NCBI RefSeq assembly: GCF_025244845.1
Contig: NZ_CP104264.1
Location: 1,302,001-1,366,000, forward strand
DNA: 64,000 bases
Reading direction: 5' to 3'
Origin: Arthrobacter sp. zg-Y1171
GTDB lineage: Bacteria; Actinomycetota; Actinomycetes; Actinomycetales; Micrococcaceae
How positions within the stretch are numbered: the stretch's first letter is position 1; every line of letters begins with the position of its first letter. A program made the position numbers and the translations under genes. Of this stretch, positions 8,008-17,509 are shown one piece after another. The notes under the pieces are model-generated. The model did not search any database. It was not told where the DNA came from and worked only from the letters and a program-made list of their open reading frames with translations.

Positions 8008-9240
8008 AGCAATGGTCCCGACGCCGGCAGCGGCAACCGCGACTGCACCATAATGCACGTGGACATGGACGCTTTTTATGTTTCCGTAGAGCTGCTCAAA
8101 CGGCCCGACCTGGTTGGCAGGCCGGTCATCGTAGGCGGCCTCGGGGGACGGTCCGTCGTCCTGTCCGCATCCTATGAGGCGAGGCGTTACGGTGTCCGTT
8201 CTGCCATGCCGATGGCCGTTGCCCGCCGGCAGTGCCCGCAGGCAGTGGTCCTGGAGCCGCACCAGGAGGTCTACCGGACCTTCTCCGGGCAGCTGATGCA
8301 GATCTTCGAATCCATTACTCCGCTGGTGGAACAGCTCAGCGTCGACGAGGCCTTCCTTGATATCGCAGGAGCCATGCGCAGGCTCGGGCCGCCCCGCGCC
8401 ATCGGAGAGCACATCCGCGAGCGTGTTGCCGCCGAACTGGGCATGACCGCCAGTGTGGGCATTGCCGCCACCAAGTTCGTGGCCAAGATCGCTTCCACCC
8501 GATGCAAACCCAACGGCCTGCTGCTGGTGCCCAAGGAGCAGACAGTGGACTTCCTCCACACTCTGGACGTTTCTGCGTTGTGGGGAGTAGGAGCCAAGAC
8601 CCGCGAGGTGCTGGCCCGCGTCGGCATTGCCACGGTGGCGGATGTGGCCAATACCCCGCCGACTGTGCTCCGCCGGCTGCTCGGGGCCGTGGGGGACCAC
8701 GTGTATGAACTGTCCTGGGGGCGGGATGGCCGGGCTGTAACACCCGTCCGGCGCGAAAAGAGCATCGGCGCCGAGGAAACCTTCGCGTCAGACGTCAGCG
8801 ACGACGAGGTCCTGCACACGGAGCTGCTTCGGCTCGCGCACCGCAGTGCTGTCCGCCTGCGGGCCGCCGGACTCCAGTGCAGGTCGGTTTCCCTGAAGGT
8901 GCGTTATGCGGACTTCACGACGCTGACCCGTACCCGCACCCTTCCCGAGCCGGTGGGCAGCGCCCAGATGATCTACGAGACGGCCAAGGGGCTGCTGACC
9001 GCCCTGGGGCCGCGGCCGCAAAGTGTCCGGCTGATCGGGCTGAGGGCTGAACAGCTTGAATCCGCCGAAGGTGCTGCCATGCAGCTGACCCTGGACGGAC
9101 GAGAGGACAGCTGGCGTTCGGCAGAGGATGCGCTTGATCGGATCAACCGGCGCTTCGGGGAACTGGGCGTTGTTCCTGCCCGGCTCATCGCCCCGTCTCC
9201 CCGGAAGCCACCGCCGGAGCCGGACCGGTTCCCGGACTGA
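8005..9240 (+). CDS. dinB: DNA polymerase IV (Y-family translesion polymerase)
   Basis: An error-prone polymerase that bypasses DNA lesions. At 411 residues it shows the Y-family catalytic core: IMHVDMDAFYVSVE near residues 16-29 (first metal-binding Asp), SYEARRYGVRSAMP, and SVDEAFLDIAG near 112 (second acidic pair). The helix-hairpin-helix thumb (LWGVGAKTREVLARVGIATV) and the little-finger domain follow. QLTLD, about 50 residues before the end, resembles a degenerate sliding-clamp-binding motif. GTG start, probably leaderless. Monocistronic, divergent from the lipoprotein gene. Confidence 0.95.
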   Translation: MSNGPDAGSGNRDCTIMHVDMDAFYVSVELLKRPDLVGRPVIVGGLGGRSVVLSASYEARRYGVRSAMPMAVARRQCPQAVVLEPHQEVYRTFSGQLMQIFESITPLVEQLSVDEAFLDIAGAMRRLGPPRAIGEHIRERVAAELGMTASVGIAATKFVAKIASTRCKPNGLLLVPKEQTVDFLHTLDVSALWGVGAKTREVLARVGIATVADVANTPPTVLRRLLGAVGDHVYELSWGRDGRAVTPVRREKSIGAEETFASDVSDDEVLHTELLRLAHRSAVRLRAAGLQCRSVSLKVRYADFTTLTRTRTLPEPVGSAQMIYETAKGLLTALGPRPQSVRLIGLRAEQLESAEGAAMQLTLDGREDSWRSAEDALDRINRRFGELGVVPARLIAPSPRKPPPEPDRFPD

Positions 9241-9455
9241 ATGTCCCCCGGCGCTCCGCCCGGTGCCGGACAGGCTGTGCGTTGGGGCTGGTTCCCTGCC
9301 CGGTGGAATACGTGGACCGGCCGCTTTCGTGCGGACCGGTTGCCACCTATCCTTGGACTAAGTGCAAAGCAGCAGCGAGCCTGCGCGGGAACATCCGGCG
9401 CCACACGTTCGTTGGTTGGTTTACAGGGGCAGGACCGGACGGCAAGGAGGCAGCA

Positions 9456-9830
9456 ATGGCACTGTCGGAACACGAGCAGCGCTTGCTGGATCAACTGGAG
9501 CAGCAATTACACGCCGAAGATCCAAAATTCGCGAACTCAATGGCGACGTCCGCGGGCCGTGGGATCTCGACCAGGCGTATCGTCCTCGGTGCCTTGCTGG
9601 CCGTGGTGGGCTTGGGGGTGCTGCTTCTGGGAATTACGGAAGCGGGCATCCTGGTCGGTGTACTGGGGTTCCTCATCATGGGTGCGGGCGTGTACTACGC
9701 AACCACCCGGGGACGGAAGAACGCGCCGGCGGCAACGGACGGGCGCAAGGAGCGCGAGTCCAGTACGCAGCGTGGATTCATGAATAACCTGGAAAGCAAG
9801 TGGGACGAACGCAAACGCGACCAGCCGTAG
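9456..9830 (+). CDS. DUF3040 membrane protein
   Basis: A 124-residue protein starting MALSEHEQRLLDQLEQQL, the hallmark of actinobacterial DUF3040 proteins. Two adjacent transmembrane helices follow (about residues 42-62 and 66-84). The C-terminal cytosolic tail is charged. The ATG at 9456 is chosen because AAGGAGG sits 5 bases upstream; longer in-frame openings lack such a site. Function unknown in the family. It lies just before the dcw cluster, as is common in Micrococcaceae, and ends ahead of a clear terminator. Confidence 0.85.
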   Translation: MALSEHEQRLLDQLEQQLHAEDPKFANSMATSAGRGISTRRIVLGALLAVVGLGVLLLGITEAGILVGVLGFLIMGAGVYYATTRGRKNAPAATDGRKERESSTQRGFMNNLESKWDERKRDQP

Positions 9831-9907
9831 GAACACCCGCTCCGCGCCGCAGGCCCCGGACCCCGTGACAGTCCGGTACCGAAGGATGGCAGGCAGGTAG
9901 GAAGCGC

Positions 9908-9938
9908 AAAAAGGATCCGTTTCGGCGGGTCCTTTTTT
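9908..9938 (+). terminator. Intrinsic terminator after the DUF3040 gene
   Basis: A 12-bp stem (AAAAAGGATCCG pairing with CGGGTCCTTTTT, one T-G wobble), a 6-base loop and a T6 run. It separates the DUF3040 gene from the mraZ regulatory region. Confidence 0.85.
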
Positions 9939-9995
9939 GTGCCCTTTTTCCTGTTCGGGACGCGTTTCCGGAGCTGATGTCGGTCACTTAAACCC

Positions 9996-10011
9996 CTCCA
10001 CTGCACTCCAC
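9996..10011 (-). promoter_or_regulatory. Inverted pair of MraZ-type GTGGAG boxes
   Basis: Read on the minus strand, two GTGGAG hexamers (10011-10006 and 10001-9996) have exactly the 10-base period of the array in the mraZ promoter, about 75 bases downstream. No divergent gene or convincing divergent promoter was found, so a remote operator is the simplest reading. Confidence 0.5.
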
Positions 10012-10018
10012 CCGCGAG

Positions 10019-10042
10019 AATCCGCATCAACATGCGGATTTT
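10019..10042 (+). terminator. Small hairpin with T tail between the two MraZ-box groups
   Basis: A perfect 9-bp stem (AATCCGCAT, loop CAAC, complement) ending in TTTT at 10039-10042. It could be a second weak terminator shielding the mraZ promoter from read-through. Confidence 0.45.
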
Positions 10043-10078
10043 GGATGCGACGCGCCCGGAATACAACGTGCGAAGGCG

Positions 10079-10110
10079 TTGACTGTGGAGGGAAGTGGAG
10101 TAAAGTGGGG
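10079..10110 (+). promoter_or_regulatory. mraZ promoter overlapped by three GTGGRG operator repeats
   Basis: A -35 TTGACT (10079-10084) and -10 TAAAGT (10101-10106) are separated by 16 bases. Three boxes, GTGGAG (10085), GTGGAG (10095) and GTGGGG (10105), occur at an exact 10-base period and fill the spacer and -10. Tandem TGGRG-type repeats at about 10-bp period are the known binding site of MraZ, the first gene product of this cluster, so autorepression is expected. A leader of about 55-60 bases precedes the mraZ start. Confidence 0.75.
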
Positions 10111-10172
10111 GACATAAGAGGGTAGGGGCGGTACTCAAGGGGTTTACCCCCAATCGGACAGGGCGGTGCGGG

Positions 10173-10604
10173 ATGTTCCTAGGAACACATTCGCCGCGTC
10201 TGGACGAGAAGGGGAGGCTGATCCTGCCGGCCAAGTTCCGCGAGGAACTGGCCGACGGCCTTGTCCTGACCAGGGGTCAGGAGCGCTGCATCTACGTCTT
10301 CAGCCAGAAGGAATTCGAACGGGTCCACGACCAAATGCGGGAAGCTCCACTTTCCTCCCGCCAGGCGCGTGACTACATTCGGGTCTTTCTCTCAGGAGCC
10401 TCTGACGAAGTTCCAGACAAGCAGGGCCGGGTAACCATCCCGCCGGCGCTGAGGTCGTACGCGGGACTTGGACGCGAACTGGTCGTCATCGGCGCCGGTA
10501 CGCGGGCCGAGATCTGGGATGCAACCGCTTGGCAGAACTATCTGGCAGAACAGGAAACCGCGTTCTCGGAAACAGACGAAGACGCGATTCCAGGGATTTT
10601 CTAG
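10173..10604 (+). CDS. mraZ: Transcriptional regulator MraZ
   Basis: First gene of the division and cell-wall cluster. The 143 residues form two tandem SpoVT/AbrB-like DNA-binding half-domains, one around residues 1-50 ([22 protein letters not shown]) and one around 78-125 ([15 protein letters not shown]). The repeated DXKGRXXLPXXXR signature is the family mark. It forms ring oligomers that contact tandem GTGGRG boxes, which lie in the promoter just upstream, so it probably represses its own operon. ATG at 10173. A gap of 186 bases separates it from rsmH. Confidence 0.97.
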   Translation: MFLGTHSPRLDEKGRLILPAKFREELADGLVLTRGQERCIYVFSQKEFERVHDQMREAPLSSRQARDYIRVFLSGASDEVPDKQGRVTIPPALRSYAGLGRELVVIGAGTRAEIWDATAWQNYLAEQETAFSETDEDAIPGIF

Positions 10605-10790
10605 CAGTACCACCCGCTACAGGGACAACCCGGGCCGGGTCTTGAATGAGATCTCCCGCCGCCCCACCGCAAGGCCGTCTGGCTTCCCTTCCCCGGAGCC
10701 AGAAGGTGCAAAGCGGTGAGGCGCGGATGGGGGTCTGGTTTAAGAACCGGCCGCAGGGCAAACAACACGACGAATGGAAGGAAGCCTCAG

Positions 10791-11789
10791 ATGAGCGAAG
10801 AGCGCCCCACCGAGGAACGGCATGTTCCGGTGCTGCGCGACCGCTGCATCAACCTCCTGGCTCCTTCCATCGAAAGCGCCGTAGCCGACCACGGCCGTGC
10901 CGTTGTAGTAGATGCCACCCTGGGAATGGGCGGGCACACCGAAGCCATGCTGCAGCGGTTCCCCCAGCTGCACGTGATCGGTATCGACCGGGACCGGCAG
11001 GCACTGGCCCTGGCCGGCGAGAGGCTGGAACCGTTTGCGGACCGGATTGACCTGGTCCATGCGGTCTACGACGAAATAGCAGACGTCGTCACGGATCTTG
11101 GATTCGAGGGCATCGACGGCGCGCTGTTCGATCTGGGCGTTTCCTCGCTGCAGCTCGATGAACGCGACCGCGGCTTCGCCTACTCCTACGATGCGCCCCT
11201 GGATATGCGGATGGACACCAGCCGCGGGCGTACCGCTGCAGACATCGTCAACACTTACGGCGAGGCCGAGCTGGTAGGCATCATCCGGAAATGGGGCGAG
11301 GAGAAGTTCGCGGGACGAATCGCCTCGGCCATTGTTGCTGCACGTGCGTCGAAGCCCTTCACCACCACCGGCGAGCTCGTCGAAGCGATCCGCGGGGTCG
11401 TCCCGGCGGCAGCTGCGCGGACCGGCGGGCATCCTGCCAAGCGAACGTTCCAAGCCCTGCGCATCGAAGTGAACGAGGAGCTCGATGTCCTCGAGCGGGC
11501 CATTCCGGCATCGTTGTCGGTGCTGAACGTGGGTGGACGCGTGGTCGTGATGTCCTACCACTCGCTTGAGGACAAGATCGTCAAGGGCGTCTTCGCTGCG
11601 GGCGCGCGGTCCTCCGCCCCCAAGGGCTTCCCGGTTGAACTTGAACAACACAAGGCCCAGCTCAAGAGGCTGACCAAGGGCACCGAGGTGCCTACGGACG
11701 AGGAAATTGCAGAAAATCCCCGTGCAGCCTCCGCAAAACTCCGTGCAGTAGAACGAATCCGCAAACCCATGGATGGGGCCAGGAAATAA
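10791..11789 (+). CDS. rsmH: 16S rRNA (cytosine-1402 N4) methyltransferase
   Basis: Uses S-adenosylmethionine to methylate N4 of C1402 in the ribosomal P site. Motifs: HVPVLRDRC near the start, SAM-binding [43 protein letters not shown], and HSLEDKIVK near the end. The ATG at 10791 is chosen because GGAAGGAAG precedes it and relatives start just before HVPVL; an upstream in-frame extension to 10716 lacks family resemblance. 332 residues. Its stop shares one base with the ftsL start (TAATG). Confidence 0.97.
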   Translation: MSEERPTEERHVPVLRDRCINLLAPSIESAVADHGRAVVVDATLGMGGHTEAMLQRFPQLHVIGIDRDRQALALAGERLEPFADRIDLVHAVYDEIADVVTDLGFEGIDGALFDLGVSSLQLDERDRGFAYSYDAPLDMRMDTSRGRTAADIVNTYGEAELVGIIRKWGEEKFAGRIASAIVAARASKPFTTTGELVEAIRGVVPAAAARTGGHPAKRTFQALRIEVNEELDVLERAIPASLSVLNVGGRVVVMSYHSLEDKIVKGVFAAGARSSAPKGFPVELEQHKAQLKRLTKGTEVPTDEEIAENPRAASAKLRAVERIRKPMDGARK

Positions 11790-12520
11790 TGAGCGAACGT
11801 TGGCCATCGGCCCGATTCAGCACCATGGCGTCAAGCGCCGTCGTCGGCAACACGGCGCGCGCGCTTGATTGGGATGCTGCGGCGCCTGCCACCACCGTCA
11901 GGCGGCGCACCCCGCTGTCGCTGGTGCCCGCCGCCAAACGCCGCAAACGTGCACCGTTCGCGGTTTTCTGCTTCGCTGCCCTCGTCCTCGGACTGGCCTC
12001 AGTGCTGTTGCTGAACATCTCGGTTTCCAGCGGCCAGTACGAGCTGGTGCAGCTGCAGAGCCAGAAGGCGGAACTGGCCCAGCGCAACGAAGCGCTGACC
12101 CAGAAGATCGAAAACCACCAGGCACCCCAGGTCCTGGCTGCTTCCGCAGCAGACCTGGGCATGGTTTCGTCGCCCACCTTCGGCACCATTGACCTCCAGA
12201 CGCTTGCAGTTACCGGCAGCCCGGAGGCAGCCAAGGAAGGCGAGCCCGCCGAACTGCTGATCGGGGCACCGAGTGTCCTGACCCAGCCGATCACCCCCGC
12301 ACCCGCACCCGCCGTGGTTCCGGCAGAACCGCAGGAATCCGTCCGGGCACTCGAGGAGCGGGAGGAAGCTGCCGCACGCGACGCAGCGGCCGAAGCCGCC
12401 GCAGCCGAAGAAGCTGCCCGGATACCGGCAGCGGATCCGGCCCAGCCTTCGGACATCGTCCCTGAAGGCGAACTGAACGGCGGAACCATCCCCGCCCCCG
12501 TGCAGCGAAGCGGAAACTGA
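11789..12520 (+). CDS. ftsL: FtsL-like cell division protein
   Basis: A bitopic divisome protein, identified by position between rsmH and ftsI and by shape. A basic cytosolic tail of about 55 residues (KRRKR) precedes a transmembrane helix at about 59-78 (FAVFCFAALVLGLASVLLLN). A short coiled coil follows (about 82-110, QLQSQKAELAQRNEALTQ), then an Ala/Glu/Pro-rich extracytoplasmic tail that may span the periplasm-like zone. FtsL sequences are poorly conserved, so this rests on topology and context. FtsL acts with FtsQ and FtsB to activate FtsW/FtsI. Confidence 0.8.
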   Translation: MSERWPSARFSTMASSAVVGNTARALDWDAAAPATTVRRRTPLSLVPAAKRRKRAPFAVFCFAALVLGLASVLLLNISVSSGQYELVQLQSQKAELAQRNEALTQKIENHQAPQVLAASAADLGMVSSPTFGTIDLQTLAVTGSPEAAKEGEPAELLIGAPSVLTQPITPAPAPAVVPAEPQESVRALEEREEAAARDAAAEAAAAEEAARIPAADPAQPSDIVPEGELNGGTIPAPVQRSGN

Positions 12521-12567
12521 TCCAAGCGAAGCAGTCATCAAAACTTAGGCATGAACGAGGACACGTT

Positions 12568-14349
12568 GTGGCACAAAAATCCGGCCCGGACAACCACAGG
12601 GTGGCCCTCGTTACCGGACGCCTGCGCGCCGGCCTGATCTTTGGCCTGGTGCTCCTGACCGTTCTCGGACTTCGGCTCTTCCATGTCCAGGCACTGGACC
12701 CGGACGGCATGGCGCAGAGCGCCGTGGATAACCGGCTCGTGACGGTAACCGTACCGGCCCTGCGCGGCAGCATCCTCGACTCCAACGGCAATTACCTGGC
12801 CCGAAGCGTGGAGCGGTTCGACATTGTGGTGGACCAGCGCCTTTCGCAGGACATCGGCGAGGAATTCAAGCGCCGCGACGCCGAGGGGAAACTCCAGGAC
12901 GTCACCTTCGACCAGGCGTTTGAGGAACTTGGCGCCATCCTGGGGCAGGATCCGGAAACCCTGCGCTCGGCTCTGCTGGGGGAGAAGGGCTTCAACTTCG
13001 TCGCCAAAACCGTCACTCCGGAGGTCAAGGAAAAGGTCCTCGCCGTAAAGTTCCCGGGGATCTATGCGGACCGGACGACGCTGCGGACCTACCCCTCCGG
13101 CTCGGTGGCCGGGTCCATCGTGGGCTTCCTCGGCACCGAAGGCGCGCAGGAAGGCCTGGAGCTGACCCAGGACGAAATCCTTGCCGGCGAGGCCGGCAGC
13201 AAGACCTACGAAATCGGCGGAGACGGCATCCGCATTCCCTACGCCACCAATGAGGACGAACCCGTCCACGACGGGGAATCCATAAAGCTGAGCATCGACC
13301 AGGACCTGCAGTGGTTTGCCCAGCAGACCATCGCTGCACAGGTGGATGAATACGATGCCGAGTGGGGCAACATCGTGGTTATGGAGGCGGATACCGCCCG
13401 GGTGATCGCGCTGGCGGAATCCACCACTGTGGACCCCAACAATCCCGGGGCAACCCCGGCGGAGTCTCGTAAGGCGAGGTCCGTCACGGACTTCTTCGAG
13501 CCCGGCTCCACCACCAAGGTCATCACTATGGCGGCCGCCATCGAGGAAGGCATCACCACCCCCGAAACACGGCTGGAGATCGAACCGACGTACACCGTTG
13601 ACGGCCAGACCTTCAAGGACGCCGTCCCGCACGGGACCGTCCACATGACCGTGGCGGGTGTGCTGGCCAAGTCCATGAACACCGGAACGGTGATGGTCGG
13701 AGAGCAGCTGACGCCGCAGCAGCGGTACGACTGGCTGCGGAAGTTCGGGATCGGCCAGCCGCTGAACGTTGGACTCAACGGGGAAACCGCAGGCCTGCTG
13801 CCGGAACCGGACGCCTGGGACGGACGGCAGCAGTACACCGTGCTGTTCGGACAGGGCCTGACGCAGACGGCGCTGCACACGGCAAGTGTCTTCCAGACCA
13901 TTGCCAACGACGGCGTCCGCGTCCAGCCGAGCATCATCGACTCCGTCATTAAGGAAGACGGCACGGAGCAGCCCATCGAAAAGGAACCGGGTACGCGGGT
14001 TGTCTCCGAGGAGACCGCGGAGCAGGTCCAGCACATGATGGAAACGGTCACCAAGGACGGCTCCGGCAAGACAGGCGAGTTGAAGCAGTACCGGGTCGGT
14101 TCCAAGACGGGCACGGCTGAAGCCCCCGGACCGAACGGCGGCTATTCAGGCTCGACCCTCTCTTATGCTGGTATTGCACCCATGGATGATCCGAAGTACG
14201 TGGTTGTGGTGACCCTCCAGCGGCCCCAGGGCGACCTCTACTACATCATTCCGGGCCAGTCCTTCCAGAAGGTCATGGAACAGACGCTGGTCAGCAACAA
14301 CGTGCCGCCTTCCACGGGTGAACCCGAGACTTACCCCATTGAGTACTAA
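12568..14349 (+). CDS. ftsI: Septal peptidoglycan transpeptidase (class B penicillin-binding protein 3)
   Basis: Cross-links septal peptidoglycan with FtsW as partner glycosyltransferase. 593 residues: short cytosolic tail, transmembrane anchor at about 20-39, PBP dimerisation domain (RGSILDSNGNYLARS near 66-80), and transpeptidase domain with the acyl-enzyme serine in STTK (314-317), SMN (369-371) and KTG (about 513-515). All three active-site motifs are intact. GTG start at 12568, about 8 bases after a GAGGA-like site. It overlaps no neighbour but lies in the same transcriptional run as ftsL and murE. Confidence 0.97.
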   Translation: MAQKSGPDNHRVALVTGRLRAGLIFGLVLLTVLGLRLFHVQALDPDGMAQSAVDNRLVTVTVPALRGSILDSNGNYLARSVERFDIVVDQRLSQDIGEEFKRRDAEGKLQDVTFDQAFEELGAILGQDPETLRSALLGEKGFNFVAKTVTPEVKEKVLAVKFPGIYADRTTLRTYPSGSVAGSIVGFLGTEGAQEGLELTQDEILAGEAGSKTYEIGGDGIRIPYATNEDEPVHDGESIKLSIDQDLQWFAQQTIAAQVDEYDAEWGNIVVMEADTARVIALAESTTVDPNNPGATPAESRKARSVTDFFEPGSTTKVITMAAAIEEGITTPETRLEIEPTYTVDGQTFKDAVPHGTVHMTVAGVLAKSMNTGTVMVGEQLTPQQRYDWLRKFGIGQPLNVGLNGETAGLLPEPDAWDGRQQYTVLFGQGLTQTALHTASVFQTIANDGVRVQPSIIDSVIKEDGTEQPIEKEPGTRVVSEETAEQVQHMMETVTKDGSGKTGELKQYRVGSKTGTAEAPGPNGGYSGSTLSYAGIAPMDDPKYVVVVTLQRPQGDLYYIIPGQSFQKVMEQTLVSNNVPPSTGEPETYPIEY

Positions 14350-14365
14350 TTCCTGGAGCATTGAA

Positions 14366-15997
14366 GTGCCAATAAGTGAAAATCCCCCCGCCGGATCGGG
14401 TCTCCGTCCCGATGCCGTTGATCCGGTTACCGTGCGCGCCGCCGTACAGGCTCTGCCTGCGCAGCTGCAGGACGTTGCACCTGCCGCGGGAACGGCGGAA
14501 GCAGCCTGGGATACGGAGCTTTCGGGACTCACGATCAATTCCCGTGAGGTGCTCCCCGGTGACCTCTATGTGGGCATCGCCGGCGCCCGCCATCACGGCG
14601 CCCGATTCGCAGGCGCAGCGGAGGCGGCCGGAGCGTCGGCGGTCCTGACCGACAAGGCAGGGCTGGCGCATCTTGCCGAACTGCACATTCCGGTCTTCGT
14701 CGCCGGTGAGGTCCGCCGGCTGGTCGGGCCGCTGGCCGCCGCCGTCTTCAACAGCGTGCCTGCGGACGGACCCCGCCCCACCCTGTTCGGCATCACGGGC
14801 ACCAACGGCAAAACCACCACCTCCTACTTCGTGAACTCGCTCCTGCAGGCACTCGGGCGTACCACCGGGCTGATCGGCACGATCGAGATCCTTGCCGGCG
14901 GGGAAGCCATTCCGAGCGTCCTGACCACGCCCGAATCACCGCAGGTGCACGGGCTGCTGGCCCTGATGCGCGAGCGGGGCCTGGACGCCGCCACCATGGA
15001 GGTCTCCTCCCATGCGATCACCTACCGCCGAGTTGACGGTGTCCGCTTCGACGTCGCCGGATTCACCAACCTGACACAGGACCACCTGGACCTGCACGGC
15101 TCCATGGAGGAATACTTCGCTGCCAAGGCGGCGCTCTTCCAGCCCGACCGCGCCCGCCGGGCCGTCGTCACGGTCGATGACGAATGGGGAGTGAAAATGG
15201 CAGCCCGGGCCGGGGTGCCGGTCCTGACGCTTGCGACTGACGGCACCGGCCGCGACGCCGATTGGTTCGTTACGGACATTGAGCCCCGCGGACTCGGGCA
15301 CTCCTTCAGGCTCCGTGGTCCGGAAGGGGAACAGCTGCGGGTCTCCACGGCCCTGCCCGGAACTTTCAACATCTCCAACGCCGCGCTGGCCACAGTGATG
15401 GTGCTGGCCTCCGGCGTTCCCGCAGAAACCGTGCAGGCGGCGCTGGACGCCCATGATCCGTTTACCGTCGAGGTCCCCGGACGGATGCAGCTGATCGGTG
15501 AAGAGCCGGCAGCCATCGTTGATTTTGCCCACAACCCCGATGCCCTGACCCGCACCCTTGCCTCGGTGCGGCGTCCCGACGGCGACTCGCGGGTAATCGT
15601 CGTCTTTGGTGCCACCGGCGAGAGGGACCAGACCAAGCGTCCGCTAATGGGAGCCATCGCGGCCCGCCTGGCCGACGTCGTCGTCGTCACCGACGATGAC
15701 CCGCACGGCGAAGACGCCGCCGCCATCCGTGCGGACGTCCTGCGCGGTGCCGAGGGCGCACGGACCGGGGAAGACCTGGCGTGTGTCATTGAGGAAGTCG
15801 CGCCCCGTGCAGCTGCCATCGACCGTGCCGTGGAACTGGCGCGCCCGCAGGACACCGTGCTGGTGGCCGGCCGCGGCCACGAAGTGTGGCAGGAAGTCAT
15901 GGGGGAGAACCTTGCCCTCGATGACCGGGTGGAACTGCGCCGGGCTTTGACAAGATACGGATTCAGTGCCCTTTCGAGCGACGGGGTAGAGTCCTAA
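14366..15997 (+). CDS. murE: UDP-MurNAc-L-Ala-D-Glu ligase MurE, probably L-lysine-adding
   Basis: Adds the third stem-peptide residue to UDP-MurNAc-L-Ala-D-Glu using ATP. 543 residues from the GTG at 14366, which has GGAG 7 bases upstream; a GTG at 14318 lies inside ftsI and lacks a site. Mur ligase motifs: [11 protein letters not shown] (about 142-152), EVSSHAI, NLTQDHLDLHGSMEEY, and C-terminal GATGERDQTKR. The specificity loop reads DDPHGEDA (about 440), not the DNPR of diaminopimelate enzymes. That fits L-Lys incorporation, as in the A3-alpha type wall of Arthrobacter-like bacteria; the substrate is an inference. Confidence 0.93.
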   Translation: MPISENPPAGSGLRPDAVDPVTVRAAVQALPAQLQDVAPAAGTAEAAWDTELSGLTINSREVLPGDLYVGIAGARHHGARFAGAAEAAGASAVLTDKAGLAHLAELHIPVFVAGEVRRLVGPLAAAVFNSVPADGPRPTLFGITGTNGKTTTSYFVNSLLQALGRTTGLIGTIEILAGGEAIPSVLTTPESPQVHGLLALMRERGLDAATMEVSSHAITYRRVDGVRFDVAGFTNLTQDHLDLHGSMEEYFAAKAALFQPDRARRAVVTVDDEWGVKMAARAGVPVLTLATDGTGRDADWFVTDIEPRGLGHSFRLRGPEGEQLRVSTALPGTFNISNAALATVMVLASGVPAETVQAALDAHDPFTVEVPGRMQLIGEEPAAIVDFAHNPDALTRTLASVRRPDGDSRVIVVFGATGERDQTKRPLMGAIAARLADVVVVTDDDPHGEDAAAIRADVLRGAEGARTGEDLACVIEEVAPRAAAIDRAVELARPQDTVLVAGRGHEVWQEVMGENLALDDRVELRRALTRYGFSALSSDGVES

Positions 15998-16003
15998 TTC
16001 GTC

Positions 16004-17509
16004 ATGATTGAACTTAATGCAGCCGAAATAGCGGCAATTACAGGCGGCGAGCTGATCGGCCCGGCCGCACAGACGCCGGGCCTTGTCGTGACTTCCGCCA
16101 CCACGGATTCGCGCGACGCCGTACAGGGCTCGCTCTTCATTGCCAAGCCCGGCGAGAACTCGGACGGCCACCTGTTCGTGGGCGCCGCTTTTGCCCGCGG
16201 CGCCATGCTGGCGCTTCTTGAGCGGCCGGTGGCCGACGACGCCGGTGCGCTTTACCCCGGCGTGCTGGTTCCCGACGCCGTCCTGGCCATGGGCACCCTA
16301 GCCGCGGAAATTGTCCGCCGGCTCCGGGCGCACGGCGAACTGACCGTCATCGGCATCACGGGATCAGCCGGCAAGACCACCACCAAGGACCTGCTGGCCG
16401 GTGTCCTGACCGAGGCCGGTCCCACCGTCGCTCCGGTAGGTTCCTACAACGGCGAAGTCGGCCTTCCGCTGACCGTGTTTACCGCCGGCTACGGCACCCG
16501 CTATCTCGTGATGGAAATGGGCGCCACCCGCATCGGCAACATCCGCTACCTGGCCGACATGGTCAAGCCGGATATCGGCGTCGTCCTCTTCGTGGGTTCC
16601 GCCCACGCCGGTGAGTTCGGCGGCGTGGACAACATCGCCGTCGCCAAGGGAGAGCTCGTCGAAGCGCTGCCCGCCGGCGGCACCGCCATCCTGAACGCCG
16701 ACGACATCCGCGTCGCGGCGATGGCTGAACGCACCGACGCGCCGGTCCTCTACTTCACCTCCTCGCCGGAAGCCGCGCACGGCGCCAAGAACGCCGTCCG
16801 TGCCCTGGATGCCCGCACCGACGCCGAGGGCAGGCCCGTCTTCACACTGCTGCTGCCCGACGGCAGCCGGCACGAAATCCGGTCCGGCCTCATCGGCGCC
16901 CACCACACGGCGAACCTGCTGGCGGCCGCTGCCGCAGCCTACGCAGCGGGTATTCCCGGCGAGCAGATTGCCGCAGGGCTTTCCGGCCGCACGGCAGCCA
17001 GCCGCTGGCGCATGGAGCGCACCGACCGCGCCGACGGCGTCACGGTGATCAACGATGCGTACAACGCAAACCCGGAATCCATGCGCGCAGCCCTGCGCAC
17101 CCTGGCCGAACTCGGCCGGGAACGGCGCACCTGGGCTGTCCTGGGCGAAATGCTGGAGCTGGGCGAGGATGCCGTCACGGAACACGACGCCATCGGCCGC
17201 TACGCTGTCCGGCTCAATATTTCCAAACTTATTGTCGTGGGCACCGGTGCCCGCGCCATGCACACCGGTGCGGTCATGGAGGGTTCCTGGGGGGAGGAAT
17301 CCACCTTCGTGGAAACGGCGGAGGAAGCCGAGCGCATCCTTGCCGAGTCCCTCGCGCCCGGAGACCTTGTCCTGTTCAAATCCTCCAACGGGGCGGCCCT
17401 GCGCTTCCTCGGCGATCGGATAGCCTTGACCCCTGTACCACCGTCCGCAGCAACTGATCCGGCGACTGCGCCGGCGCGCACCGAAGGGACCGGAGGAGAG
17501 AACCTGTGA
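16004..17509 (+). CDS. murF: UDP-MurNAc-tripeptide D-Ala-D-Ala ligase
   Basis: Completes the UDP-MurNAc-pentapeptide by adding D-Ala-D-Ala. 501 residues, with ATP-binding [15 protein letters not shown] (about 115-129), [17 protein letters not shown] and the C-terminal-domain motif [14 protein letters not shown] at 16004, 6 bases after the murE stop. The C-terminal 20 residues are an Ala/Thr/Pro-rich extension. The stop overlaps the mraY GTG by four bases (GTGA). Confidence 0.96.
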   Translation: MIELNAAEIAAITGGELIGPAAQTPGLVVTSATTDSRDAVQGSLFIAKPGENSDGHLFVGAAFARGAMLALLERPVADDAGALYPGVLVPDAVLAMGTLAAEIVRRLRAHGELTVIGITGSAGKTTTKDLLAGVLTEAGPTVAPVGSYNGEVGLPLTVFTAGYGTRYLVMEMGATRIGNIRYLADMVKPDIGVVLFVGSAHAGEFGGVDNIAVAKGELVEALPAGGTAILNADDIRVAAMAERTDAPVLYFTSSPEAAHGAKNAVRALDARTDAEGRPVFTLLLPDGSRHEIRSGLIGAHHTANLLAAAAAAYAAGIPGEQIAAGLSGRTAASRWRMERTDRADGVTVINDAYNANPESMRAALRTLAELGRERRTWAVLGEMLELGEDAVTEHDAIGRYAVRLNISKLIVVGTGARAMHTGAVMEGSWGEESTFVETAEEAERILAESLAPGDLVLFKSSNGAALRFLGDRIALTPVPPSAATDPATAPARTEGTGGENL

